Shown one piece after another: positions 24,001 to 34,479 of a stretch of DNA of 64,000 nt (position 1 is the first letter of the stretch; the number at the start of each line of letters is the position of its first letter). The notes under the pieces are model-generated. The model did no database searches and had not been told where the DNA came from. It saw nothing but the letters and a program-made list of their open reading frames with translations. The position numbers were made by a program, and so were the translations under genes. Source of the stretch: Pogona vitticeps (lineage: Eukaryota > Chordata > Lepidosauria > Squamata > Agamidae); the NCBI RefSeq assembly GCF_051106095.1, contig NC_135786.1, forward strand, positions 26,005,001 to 26,069,000. The letters are read 5' to 3'.

Positions 24001-27000
24001 TAGTTATTTTATTGCATTCCTCTTGGCCCTGATGACATCATCAGGAAACCAAGGGATGCATCCATTTGAACTTCATGTGTCCCATGGCTAGACATCACGG
24101 AAAGAGTTAAGATTCAGAGTTTTCTAAACTAGGCCTCTGTATGTTTATTCAACATAGACACTACTCAATGGACTAAGTGGGTCTTTTTGTGGACCAGATG
24201 GTATATCAGGAAGTGAAACCAACTCCTGTCCCTGCTTTACCTTCCCCTCGGTCTGCTTTTATACCATCATCCCCTTTGTTTACTTCTGTTATAGGAACCA
24301 GAAGTATTCAGCCCAAGACATTCTGCTGCCTGAGGCAAAAAATAGTATCTCTATCCTTTACTCCATTGACAGTGGAAGGTGGTGGACTCCCCTTCACCGG
24401 ACATTTTTAAGTGGAGGTTGGATGCCCAACCATTAGGGATGCTCTAAGGTGCTGACTTCTTCTACTGGTAGGGGGCTGGACCAGTGATCCTTGGGGAGAC
24501 CTTCCAGCACTACAATTCTATGAATCTGTTCCACCTGGGGAAACCAATGGAGCTGGCATTTGAATAAAATCTGACAATGGAATACAGACGTGACACAGCC
24601 TAGTTAAGCAGATATAGGAGAAACTGTGTGTTTGGGAAAAAATATCTCCCAGTCACCCCCTTTCTGTATGATTTGTTCTTTAGTGTCTGACTCTTCATGA
24701 CCCCATGGACCAGAGCAAGCCAGGCCCTCCTGTCTTCCACTGCCTCCTGGAGTTTGGTTAAATTCATGTTGGTAGCTTTGATGACACTGTCCAACCATCT
24801 TGTCCTCTGTTGCCCCCTTCTCCTCTTGCCTTCACACTTTCCCAACATCAGGGTCTTTTCCAGGGAGTCTTCTCTTCTCATCAGATGGCCAAAGTATTGG
24901 AGCCTCAGCTTCAGGATCCGTCCTTCCAGTGAGCACTCAGGGTTGATTTCCTTCAAAATGGATAGGTTTGTTTTCCTTGCAGTCCAGGGGACTCTCAAGA
25001 GTCTCCTCCAGCACCACAGTATGGCGCTGTAGTGAAAATAGCCTCCACCCAACCCCCAGCTCTTCATAGCACTGTACTCCAAGAGAAGGGAATGGTTAAA
25101 AGTCTGAGAAAGCACATCTGAGAGACTGACTTTGCTGCCCACCCTGTATCCGCTGCCTGACCCAGTAGCTGCAGTGCACCTAGCCCCATAAGTAGAGTTG
25201 GGTGGGTCCTGATTAAACTACCAAATGCAGGAAGGTTAGGCGGGCCAAGGGGGTGTGTTTCTTTCCAGTCTTGCCCACCTATATTGCAGTTAATAAAAAG
25301 AAACAAATTTTTACTCCTCTTTTACAGAGGAGAATGCACATATTTACTTAATATGCACATATTTGGGTTGATCCTCATGTTGTCAGCCAGTGGTGGACTG
25401 GAGGCTGAGCAAAAGGAGCATCCCACTGCAAAACGTCAGGAGCCGGGCAGTCCTAGCAACATGCTAGATATGCTGCCACACTTCCATGTGACCTCAACCT
25501 TTATCTACATTTGACCTTGCAAAATTCTAATGTTTTCAGTATATTAAGGGATTTGCTAGATATGGAGAAACACAACTAACAGGGTCTATGGGTTCCTGTA
25601 TTTTGCTCCACTGCTGCTTGGTAAAGGACGAGCCTCTTCAGTATAAAAAGATATTACAGTCAAGTATTCCAAACCTCTCTGCACAATAATCCACACGAAA
25701 ATTCAGCAGGGTGAATTCAGGCAGGAACTAATTCTATATGAATGTGTATCAGCATTGCATATATCCAGTGGTCTTACACACATGTAATACAGAAGTCAGA
25801 TAGTTTGCTGCTCACCCACAGACAACATGTAGCCCCTGGCTCCTTTCTTCACTGTCATACTGTTCCTCATAGCTGGCCATGTTTTCTCCTAGTTTTAAGA
25901 TGCAGTCAGAGAAATCTTGGTAAATGTTTTCACACCCAGCTGCTGCAGTCAGTGATTTGAGCAGATACCCTGTTTAAAAGAAAAATGAAAAGGGTCCTTA
26001 ATAATATGCAACTCATCTCTTCCTTGTATCCTGTACTCAACAGCAAGAGCCGGTGCCTAGAAACCACACTTTAAGAAGGATGCCAACAAACTGAACAAGT
26101 TCATGGGAGGGTAACAAGGATGCTCAGGGGACTGCAAACCAAGCCCTGTGAGGGAAGACTGAAATAACTGGGTATGTTTAGCCTTGAGAAAAGAAGACTG
26201 AGGGGAGATAGGAGAGCACATGATCACTTGAGGTTGTCAGCTCTCTCCCCGCCCCCACCCACTCGATCCCGAGTCCCTTTTCACCACTACATAAGTTGTG
26301 CAGGTTAAACTTTCCCCATTATTTTAATCTCCAAGCGGCATGGGGTGGTGGTGGTGGGGAAAATGTCTGCCATCTAGGCTGGTTAACGAAACCACCGCAG
26401 TGCCAGCGAAAACAGTGGACAATCCATACCTGTGTGACACACACCACCACCCCAATGATCAGAGCAGAAGAAACTCCGCTAAAGATCTGTGCACCCTTTT
26501 TTGAAAGGTTCCTCGAAGTAAACGGGCGGGAGGTGACTAGCTGTTAGATGAAGACAGCAAATGCGCGCCACCCGAGAGGTAGGGCGGGCGCGGAAAATGG
26601 AGGGAAAGATGGATGGATCGATAGATAAATGTGTTTGTTTGTTACCTCGCTTTTCTCCTGGAGAGGACCCAATGCGGCTTATAGGAAGGGGCTCCCGTAC
26701 CTTCAAGGCCACTTCGGAAGTTGTCGCTTAAAGGTACAGGCGCCTCGTCCTTCGCGCCAAGTGGCCACCGCCGGGAGCAAACGGTCCCCACTCCGGGATC
26801 GGGCGACTCTTTGGCAGCGGCACCCCGAGGGCCCCCCCACCGCGCGCCTTCCCCGGGTCTTCGGGTCTCCCTGTCACGCGGCTTCGGGACTTCGCGACTC
26901 GGATCGAGCCCAGAGGAAGGGGGACGCCCTCGGATCGAGCGCGGGGGGGGCAGCTGCGCCCGGGACTCACCCAGCGCGACGAGCAGCAGCGCCGACCCGA

Positions 27001-27022
27001 GTCGCTGGCCCATCGCCGCCAT
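20826..27022 (-). CDS. neuritin-family protein, apparent third paralogue (whole gene, coding part)
   Basis: Exons 26971-27022, 25816-25969 and 20826-21051 (all GT-AG, phases 1 and 2) join into 143 codons plus TAA; human NRN1 has 142. The predicted protein has a signal peptide (GSALLLVALGYLLKSL, residues 9-24), then the neuritin core with six cysteines at 30, 40, 68, 77, 85 and 113, the same six as NRN1. Typical motifs are YQDFSDCILKLGENM (34-48), YWDEFHACAMTAL (70-82) and QGSLFDLC (106-113). The C-terminus (121-143) is hydrophobic after small residues (PSNS), as expected for a GPI-anchor signal. Neuritins (CPG15) are extracellular GPI-linked or shed factors promoting neurite growth and survival. 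It lies between SYS1 and TP53TG5, where mammals to my knowledge have no neuritin, so it is neither NRN1 (human 6p) nor NRN1L (human 16q) by position. By eye it is closer to NRN1 than to NRN1L. No symbol is assigned. Confidence 0.92.
21053..24350 (-). other. neuritin intron 2, distal part
   Basis: Intron sequence with only decayed repeats: a SINE tail fragment at about 21095-21180, a short tetranucleotide stretch at 21405-21440, a dispersed repeat with 'ctacaactcccaccattccc' at about 22010-22090, and another dispersed element near 23330-23430. No coding exon was found. Confidence 0.6.
24355..24530 (+). mobile_element. CR1 LINE 3' fragment
   Basis: Contains the CR1 C-terminal and 3' UTR signature: 'ggtggactccccttcaccgg', then a gap, then 'gggggctggaccagtgatcc' and 'cactacaattctatgaatct' at the 3' end. 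Strongly 5'-truncated. Confidence 0.7.
24668..25045 (-). mobile_element. Bov-B (RTE) LINE 3' fragment
   Basis: The minus strand encodes the end of the Bov-B reverse transcriptase: LQYFGHLMRREDSLEKTLML, then GKCEGKRRRGQQRTRWLDSV, then EDRRAWLALVHGV. This is the family signature near the C-terminus. It is 5'-truncated and lies in the neuritin intron. Two further copies are in the window. Confidence 0.9.
25816..25969 (-). CDS. neuritin-family gene, exon 2
   Basis: 154 bp. The acceptor (TTTAAACAG) ends at 25970 and the donor GTGAGC begins at 25815. It encodes YLLKSLTAAAGCENIYQDF, SDCILKLGENM and the stretch ending GLHVVCG. This matches the NRN1 exon-2 layout, with the first cysteine just after the signal-peptide region and the third at its end. 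Confidence 0.92.
26028..26222 (+). mobile_element. CR1 LINE fragment in neuritin intron 1
   Basis: Carries CR1 reverse-transcriptase end sequence with 'ccacactttaagaaggatgc', 'gggtaacaaggatgctcagg' and 'tgtttagccttgagaaaaga'. The same stretch occurs in the copies at 41.1 and 43.1 kb. Confidence 0.7.
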
Positions 27023-27480
27023 CGCCTGCCGCCGCCTCGTTCAGAGGCTCCTGCCGGACTCCGTCCCGGACGTCCCGAGCGAGCCCATTGCCCCCCACGC
27101 AGACGGCGGCGCCTCGGCCGCCTTCCCTTCCCGGCGGCGTCCGGGGCTCCCGAGGAGGGAGCGGGAAAAGCCACGCGGCGGCCCGTGGAGTAACTTGGAG
27201 GGAGGCGACCGGGCTTGCAAAGCCGGGGGGGGGGGGGCGGCGGTGTTCTGTCCTCCCAGTCCGCTGCCTCCAGGAACAGTTTGCCCAGTTGCGATTCTGG
27301 GGGGGGGGGGGTCTCGTCCGGGAAGCGGAGTCGCCACTTCACGGGGCTTCGCGGGATTGATGGTGCGAGAGCAACACCAGGAGGAGGGAGGAAGAGGAGA
27401 AGCAGCCTGGCGGGGAAAGGCGTCGGGAGGGGAGGGGAGGGGAGGCGATCGCTCTTGGTCTGGACGTGGACAGGGCAAGA
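26560..27480 (-). promoter_or_regulatory. CpG island over the neuritin first exon
   Basis: Dense CpG and GC-rich sequence, with long G and C runs at 27225-27236 and 27299-27311, surrounds the start codon at 27020-27022. It is the strongest CpG island between 10 and 50 kb. Long open frames on both strands here come from base composition, not genes. Confidence 0.75.
26971..27022 (-). CDS. neuritin-family gene, exon 1 (coding part)
   Basis: 52 bp encoding MAAMGQRLGSALLLVAL plus one base. The first ATG (27020-27022) is chosen; a second in-frame ATG at 27011-27013 would remove three residues. The donor GTGAGT begins at 26970. A one-base phase fits exon 2, and the exon break inside the signal peptide is the arrangement of NRN1. 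Confidence 0.88.
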
Positions 27481-28305
27481 CTGTGCGCGTTGACTCGGAA
27501 GCGCAGGATGCTAGATCCAGGCGGCTTACTTCTCTATAGCTGTATGCTTAGGAACTCAGACCGAGGTGCCGGAGGGGCTAAATTACGACAGATTCTTTAC
27601 AAAATCTCAAACCTCAGGAATGGTTATTATTTGCACCTTCAAAGAAGCTGATAGTCTTCTTTGCACTTCCCTCCTTCACTCCCTCCCTCCCTCTCTCTAT
27701 TCTTCTTTCTTTCCTTCTTGACTGATTTAATACGCTACCTTCCTCCCAGCTCTGGGACCCATGCCTGGGGTCAAATCGATGGAAGATGTGACAGGTGAAG
27801 AGGAAGCAATTACCTGCATGCTGAATAACTGGCCATCTTTTGTCCGACAACATTGGGACATGCATTCCAATGTACACCACCAGGAGTGGAACCTGAAACC
27901 TGCTCCTCTGACCTGAATCTCTAGCTGCCATTTTTGAAACATGCTTTGAACAAAGGAACCTGCCACATACCTTTGGCCACATTTTTTGGAATGTCTGTGT
28001 AGGTGGGGTTTGCACCATCCAGAACTTTGCAGTGCTCACCCCATTGAAGGATTGAAATCTAGCGTATGCTTCTAATGCCTTGGTGGTCTAATAAAGATAG
28101 CACCCACCCTTGGCTTTGAATATATACAAGGAAGACATTTCCCCCCTTTTTCAATACAGTAAAGCTATGAAAACCTCTTCCTAGGCAAGCCCGTTCAGTT
28201 TCTTGCTGGGTAGGTTTCTAACAGCAAATAATGATTTTTTCCAAGCCTTTGGTCTGTAGAGCTTTTTTAGGTCTTTGGCCTGTTCTTCTTTTAAGTGACT
28301 GATTT

Positions 28306-28755
28306 ATCAGTCTACGCTGGCTTGGGCACGTCGTGAGAATGGCTGATGGACGGATTCCAAAGGATCTCCTGTATGGAGAATTAGTGCAGGGAAATCGCCC
28401 CAGAGGGAGACCACAGCTGCGATACAAGGATATCTGCAAGCGGGATCTGAAGGCTTTAGGAATAGCCCTCAACAGATGGGAAACTCTGATGTCTGAACGT
28501 TCAGCCTGGAGGCAGGTGTTACATCACAGCCTCTCCTAATTTGAAGAGACCCTTGTCCAGCAGGCCGAGGCAAAGAGGAAGTCACAAAAGCAGCAAAACC
28601 AGGGAGCTGGACAGGGGACAGATTGGATTTGTCTTCAGTGTGGAAGAGATTGTAACTCTCGAATTGGCCTCCTCAGCCACACTAGACGCTGTTCCAAGTC
28701 CTCCATACAGAGCACGTTACCATAGTCTTTTGAGACTGAAGGATGCCTACTATCA
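28306..28755 (+). mobile_element. LINE 3' fragment with C-terminal zinc knuckle
   Basis: Encodes GHVVRMADGRIPKDLLYGEL, then RGRPQLRYKDICKRDLKALG, and after a stop, in a second frame, CLQCGRDCNSRIGLLSHTRRC (C-x2-C, then H). The 3' end has 'agtcttttgagactgaagga'. It appears to be the family of the LINE at 135-1880 and is strongly 5'-truncated. Confidence 0.8.
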
Positions 28756-29320
28756 ATCTATGTCCATCTCTTATACAGTGTTATGTTTTCATCTCCCCAC
28801 CCCAAGATGTCTGTGTGATTACAGATGTGATTACAAGTCTCCATATGTTCCACAGAACAAAGAGTGCTGTAAAGTCTTAGCTTCCGGCCCTAAAACTTAC
28901 TGTAGCTTTTGGGGTGCATTCTCTGGTTTTCAGGCTTTGGACATCAAATCTCAGGAAGTGGGACGCTGGCAACCCAGCTACCCATGGTTCATTTTGAGAT
29001 TCATTCTCATGGCTTCAGGACATGCCATCTAGATATGCTCAAAAGGACACTTGTGGATGGTTTGGATTGCAGTCTTTTAAAAAGCTTATGCCAAATGAAA
29101 CTTTTTAATCTTTCAGATGCAACAGAATATTTTTGATCCCACAGATGAACATGGTTATGCACCTGGAAACTAGTATTTCCCAGATGGAATCCTACTGGTG
29201 TAACTGTGCCTGCAGAAGGCTGCTGATGTTTTCGGAAGCTGGGAGCTACAAGACAAAAATATTTCATGAAAAATTGCTCCTGCTGGTAATATTATCTTTC
29301 TGCAGGCACAATTACACGAA

Positions 29321-29321
29321 T

Positions 29322-29384
<63 letters not shown>

Positions 29385-29410
29385 TCTATTTATTTATTTA
29401 TTTATTTATT
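29321..29410. repeat. (TTTA)n microsatellite
   Basis: About 22 TTTA units with one TCTA interruption. Confidence 0.95.
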
Positions 29411-30052
29411 GGCATGCACATCTTACATTTTATCATATTGTTTTATGGGATTGCTAACTTTTATCTTATTCTTGCTAGCCATTTAGTAGAACAGAAATGT
29501 AGAGTGTTTTAGCAAGTTGAAAAAAAGTGGCATTCATTTTTTTGAGCCAAAACTACGTTATGTTGACAATAGTTTAAAAGCTTAGCACCATCTGCTGGCT
29601 TTTTCTTGTGCTTTCAAAGAAATCCATATTGGTAAGAGTAAAGAGGGAAAGGGAAAAAAGGCAAAAGTATTATAGTGCTTTAAAGATTGATAGTACAATA
29701 TTGCTACAACATTTTCCCTTCCTTTCCCTTCCCTGAAGGAACCATGTGATCTGCCCATCTGTGTAATACCTCTGTCTAAATTTTGCTGGAGCAGTGAGAG
29801 ACTGCGTCTTCTCCCAGTAGAACAGAAGTGGACCATGTGTGGCCCCCCTTTTTCCTCTAGATGGTGAAAAGATATCTATATATTTCCACCTTTGCATCTA
29901 CAGTGTACATCTAAATAAGTATATCCAATTTTTATGCAAATTCATGAAGTACAGGTGGCCTTTATAATGCAATGAGATGCATTGGACCTCATTTTAATTC
30001 ATGACATTTATTACTAATTTTGCATCTGTATCTATAAATCTATAAATTGTAT

Positions 30053-30275
30053 GGTTGGATAGCCCAGTGGTTGAGGTATCTGGCTGTGGAGCCAGAGTTT
30101 GGGAGTTCAGTTCTCCACTGTGTCTCCTACAAGTACAGCCTGCCTATCTGGCCTTGGGCAAGCTGCACAGTCTCAGTTCCCCCCCCCCGGCAGGGGGGGG
30201 AATAGTAACCACTTCTGGGTGTTTTCTACTCAAAAAGGGTTGCCATCAGTCAGAACTGACTTGATGGGACATGAT
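30053..30275 (+). mobile_element. Sauria-type tRNA SINE
   Basis: The head has 'ggttggatagcccagtggtt' (A-box) and 'gggagttcagttctcc' (B-box). It then has the core 'tggccttgggcaagct' and the tail 'cagtcagaactgacttgatg'. Full-length and only mildly diverged from the copies at 46.7 and 49.7 kb. Confidence 0.8.
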
Positions 30276-30582
30276 TATTATATACAAGTCAGCACATGCA
30301 GTTTTATGCAAAACAGAACATATTTTTGAGATTCACATACACTGTCATGGATCCTTTATTGTAGTTGATATGTAAGTGGCTACTCTAATCTTAATACAGT
30401 ACTCAGCATCACCACAACTACCATTTCAAGTTTCTTTTTAAGTCTTATGACTAAGGACTGTAATTGGGCTAAATGAGGACATATTGCTTCCAACTCCAAA
30501 GCAGGGACAGTCTTTGCTAAGATTTAGCAGAACAAATTGTACTTTTAAATTCAGATTAACCTAAATGACTTCTTGAGAGTCA

Positions 30583-30770
30583 GGGTGGTGCCGTAGATAC
30601 AATATAAGAGTAGGACTCAGGAGATCTGGGTCCAAATCCCCACTTGGTCATGGGATCTCACTGGGAAGTGGCAATAAGTAAAGCACTCCTTGAACATCTT
30701 ACATACGTACTTTGAAAACTTTGTTGCATTAGCATAGTTTGGAAATGACCTGATGGCATATAGCAACAGC
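30583..30770 (+). mobile_element. tRNA-derived SINE, decayed
   Basis: The head 'gtggtgccgtagatacaata' and B-box-like 'gggtccaaatcccc', with a tail containing 'aatgacctgatggcatatag'. More diverged than the neighbouring copy. Confidence 0.55.
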
Positions 30771-31969
30771 AACGGCAACAACTTCTTATCAGAAGCTAGA
30801 ACAATCCTGAGCTACTGGAACTTTGCTCAGCAACAGTTATGTGACAACTTGCTTGAGAACAGACTGCTTTGTGGATGGAGAGTGTTCAAGGGGAACCAAA
30901 GGCTAACTATTCAGGGACAGATAAGTCTCTGTAGTACGTTGCTATGTGCAAAAACTGTCCCAAGCAGATCTGCAGCAATTGCATTGTTGCATTCCTATGC
31001 AAACTGCTGCTCTGCAATGTGAAGGTTTCCAAATTAAATTTAGCGGTTAAATTTCCTCCTCATATCCCTTTGCACTCCCATTTCATTGCAAAACAGAGAA
31101 GAGCCACGCTTTGCTCAATATCCCATTTATTGCAGGAATATGAGTCAGTAGGACACTCAATAGATCTATGTCTCCAAAGCTGTTCTCAATAGCTTCAGAA
31201 CATCTGAAAGGAGCATTAATCCAGATTCTTGGGTTCCTTTAAAAAAAGAAAATACACCAAGGTTTCTCAATGCAAGAATTCCCAAAGTACCATTCTAAAA
31301 CACTTCTTACTATTGCATCACCATCACCATTATCATCGGTATTATTTTAATATTACTTGAAACCTTCAAGTTATATTTGAGTTTTCTTTCTTTTCTTTTC
31401 CCATTCTATATGGGTTTCCTTTCTACTACTGAGGCTAAAGAAACCATCCCATTGTAATCTGGCATAACACTTTTTAAGGCTATCTTCAGTCTAATAATAT
31501 TAATCAAGTCCTTACTTTGTATGAGGGCTATCCAAAAAAAGCCCTTCAATTAATCCTTAGGGGAAAAAACTTGCATGAATATTGTGCAAATGTAGTTTGA
31601 GCACCCTAGCACTGGATGTGTACAAAGGTCCTCATTCCCATAGCCAGGAGTTAGGAAGTCTCTTTACTGGGAAATAAACCATTCAAAGCAATACCCAAAG
31701 CTATTGCTGAGTGGGCCTCTTGTTTGCACTTAACCCAAGCAGTGGTGAACTGTGATTAATTAAAATTAGTTATAATCTACAGGTGCTTGGACTGCTACCT
31801 ACTAGTTCTGGATCTATATTCTGGTTCAGTGGTAAACCACACAGATATATGGACTGGGAAATATTACCTGACTGTTTTTCAGGAACAGGTTTTGGCTACT
31901 GACAAAGGTCCATAAAGAGACCTGGTTGAATAGCCTCAACCCATCTATCCTACAAATATTCACTCGACC

Positions 31970-32330
31970 CTAGGAAGAAATAGGCAATTTTTGGCTGCTT
32001 ACAGGCTGCAATTTCTGACACTTTGAGTAAGGGATGGTGATGACATGCTCCAGAGTCTCATAACATGATCGGGTACAACAGGGTTTCACCCATCTCATTG
32101 CTGATGGTCTACAGAGCATCTTGGGTGCAGGCATATGAAATCGCTGAGGCAGGCCTTTCAAGCAGAGCGCTTCATAGAGATCTGAAGAAGCTTCCAAAGA
32201 TGTCTCAACTGAAGGTTTAGCTTCAATCTCCTTGTCAATTGTGACCTTGTCAACATCCAGAACAGGCTCGCCAATCTCAACAATCACATCTGTTATAGGC
32301 TGCAGAGGATCCTCAGAATTGATGCTTATC
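31970..32330 (-). CDS. TP53TG5: TP53TG5 last exon
   Basis: 361 bp. The acceptor follows a pyrimidine-rich tract (CTGTTCATCTGATAG) ending at 32331. The first base completes a Gly codon and the stop TAG is at 31970-31972. It encodes an acidic stretch, then the conserved LPQRFHMPAP and CTRSC block. Confidence 0.85.
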
Positions 32331-32446
32331 CTATCAGATGAACAGAGTGCAAACACTATGGATGGCTTTGCATTGCTTTTGACATGTTTCTATTATCATG
32401 TTACAAAGAAAAACAAGATCCACTTGTATTCTGTGATCCTGGAGCA

Positions 32447-32526
<80 letters not shown>

Positions 32527-34477
32527 TTTGATGGCAAACGTATGGCACATGTGCCACAGCTGGCATGCAGAGCCCTCTCTGCAGGTGTGTGAGCCATTAG
32601 TCGCCAGATCGCCAAACCTGAGAAGGCGGCTGCAGCTGCAGTGCTAGTGCCACAACAGGTGGCAGCAGGCCAGGATCCGGAGAACTTGGTGCTGATGGTG
32701 GGTCTGGCGTGGAGTCTCAAGGTACCTCCATGCCTGGGGTTCCTCCTTCCACCACCACTACTGCTTCCACCGCTGCCACTTCCGCTGCCACCACTGCCTG
32801 CCACCTGCTGGGTTTCTTTCCTTTTTTTGTTTGGGCACTCAGGCCCAAAAAGGTTCACCATCACTGCCCTAGAGGTACTGGGAACATAGCATGGCTTTGG
32901 GCAATAATGCAATTCAATACAAACAAGAAAGATCTAGGAACAGAGAAATCAAAGGAGGACCTGATGGGGATCCACTGGGGGAAAAAAAGCAAAACCTCTA
33001 AAAAGGTATCTGAATGTTTGACTGAAAAGCCTAAACAGAGTGAAATTGCTGTGTTTTCGTCATTCATTGGACAACCTGGTGCATAAACTGTGGAACTATG
33101 TTCCAGTTTGTCATATAGATTGACAAAAATTTAATCCTTAACAAGATTGACTGGATTGACCAAGCTGGTACTGAGAGCACAATCAGAAAAGGTCAACATG
33201 GACTGTGGCGATACAGACTGTGAGGTGCTAGATGTTACAGTTCAAATAAACAGCATTTCCTGTTTTTGGTCAGAATTGCAGTTAACTCTGAATTAAGAAG
33301 ACTTTTCTCAATTATCCAAGAAATGGTGCAGATATTTGGGAGTCCCTCTACAGCAGTGGTTCCCAACAGTTTTTAGTTGCGACCCCCCTTTTTATAAGAG
33401 TTAAGTAACCTGTGATCCCCCATATTTGCATAAAAAGGCATATTTAATAGAGTAAAGTCATCTCTTCTCAGAAAGGTTTCTTCCTCCTCCAAAGGGTCTC
33501 TTTTTCATACATACACACACACATTAAACTTTAATATCCCTCTCCAAAAGGTCAAGAAAGATATTACTTAACAATTATTTAACCCCCACAAACCCCCAGA
33601 AAACACTTCATGACCCCCTGGGGGTCACAATCCCCTGGTCAGGAAACATCGCTGTATAGGCTGAAATATTATAAATTTTCAAATTCATTCTTTTATCTCT
33701 TCATTCTCCATGGCTTCCTTCAAATGTAGAAAGAGCTAGAGTGATAGTTTCTGTTCTTTGTAATATGCAGGCTTGAAAAACAGTCATTTCCCTGGTTATT
33801 TGAGTAAGAAAGAATCAATCTTAGGCAGGCAGAAAGAGGAAGTTTAACAAAATTGGAAAAGTGTTGGTTCCTTCTTCTGTTTTTGGCCAGTGATGGGGAC
33901 TAACGCTTGCACAGTTAGTACAACATGTAGTTTAGCCTTAGACATTCTTAAAAAATCAAAATAATGGCCAATCTTTTCTCTTAAATAATCAAAGATGAGA
34001 AGAGATCTTAAATTTTTGTGTTCTAGTAAAACACACAGAGAATTGTTTTGATCTACACTCACTCACCCTGAGGGGGAGGCAGAGATGTCCAGAGGGCTCC
34101 CAAGTGCTAATGTCTTTCGGTATTTGCGGGCTAATTCACAGAGACACTTGATTCTGCGATTGTGGGTCTTGAGCATTTTAAGCAGAACCAGCTTCTTGAT
34201 TATCTGTCCAAGCACAAAAGAGCAAGAATTAGTTCACAAACGTTTCTAAACTGCTTACTTCAGGAGGATACTGACTTCCTGTTGAAATCCCTTTTTGCAC
34301 CTAATTTCTCCAAACTGTTTATCAATGAAGTTCCTTCTTTCTGACTGAAAAGAAGGTTTGTGAGATAATTTAAACTTTGAAGTATAAGAGAACAGAATGA
34401 TATCTTACCCTCCTTAGGTGGCTCCTGATGTGTACCAAATTGCTTGTTTGAGATGCTCCATTCTCCCCATCATTGAT
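31970..34477 (-). CDS. TP53TG5: TP53TG5 (TP53-target gene 5 protein), partial gene model
   Basis: Three minus-strand exons, 34409-34477, 34067-34203 and 31970-32330, join in phase (0, then 2). They give 188 codons plus TAG. The 5' exon with the start codon was not found. Two blocks match human TP53TG5 as I recall it. The first is SNLVHIRSHLRRIIKKLVLL followed by KMLKTHNRRIKCL (human LSLLKLLKSSNRRIQEL). The second is KGLPQRFHMPAPKMLCR followed by RWVKPCCTRSC (human GLPTRIHLPAPRVMCR and RWVKRRCTRFC). The acidic region between the blocks is shorter than in human (290 residues in all). Human TP53TG5 is reported as p53-induced and testis-enriched; its biochemical role is not established. Its place and strand match human 20q13.12. 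Confidence 0.85.
32450..32529. repeat. (TTTA)n microsatellite
   Basis: About 20 pure TTTA units, directly joined to the hAT-like element that follows. Confidence 0.95.
32525..32865. mobile_element. hAT-like MITE
   Basis: The left end 'gatggcaaacgtatggcac' pairs with the right end 'gcactcaggcccaaaaaggt' plus 'tcaccatcactg', the arrangement of hAT elements with CAGTGATGGCGAAC termini. The interior is rich in CCACCG-type triplets, which explains the overlapping serine/glycine-rich open frames. It lies in the TP53TG5 intron. Confidence 0.7.
33354..33654. mobile_element. hAT-like MITE
   Basis: The left end 'cagtggttcccaacag' and right end 'ctggtcaggaaacatcgctg' are decayed hAT termini, with the sub-terminal pair 'gcgacccccc' and 'gaccccctgggggtcac'. 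Target duplications could not be recognised. It lies in the TP53TG5 intron. Confidence 0.65.
34067..34203 (-). CDS. TP53TG5: TP53TG5 middle exon
   Basis: 137 bp. The acceptor (TTGGACAG) ends at 34204 and the donor GTGAGT starts at 34066. It encodes IIKKLVLLKMLKTHNRRIKC and LCELARKYRKTLALG, a basic helical segment conserved with the human protein. Confidence 0.85.
34409..34477 (-). CDS. TP53TG5: TP53TG5 upstream exon
   Basis: 69 bp, phase 0 at both ends. The acceptor (CTTTTCCTCCCAG) ends at 34478 and the donor GTAAGA starts at 34408. It encodes INDGENGASQ and TSNLVHIRSHLRR, which runs into the conserved helix of the next exon. It has no ATG, so at least one exon lies upstream. Confidence 0.75.
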
Positions 34478-34479
34478 CT

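Noticed and set aside
26971-27022. Signal-peptide exon as SDC4, a neighbour of SYS1 in human
   Set aside because: The downstream exons at 25816-25969 and 20826-21051 encode neuritin, not a syndecan, and join in phase.
26629-27539. Long overlapping open frames of up to 272 codons on both strands
   Set aside because: They come from CpG-island composition. The real coding part here is the 52-bp neuritin exon 1 on the minus strand.
30053-30120. tRNA gene, from the Pol III boxes
   Set aside because: The boxes are those of a SINE head that occurs several times in the window. No cloverleaf or 3' acceptor stem is present.
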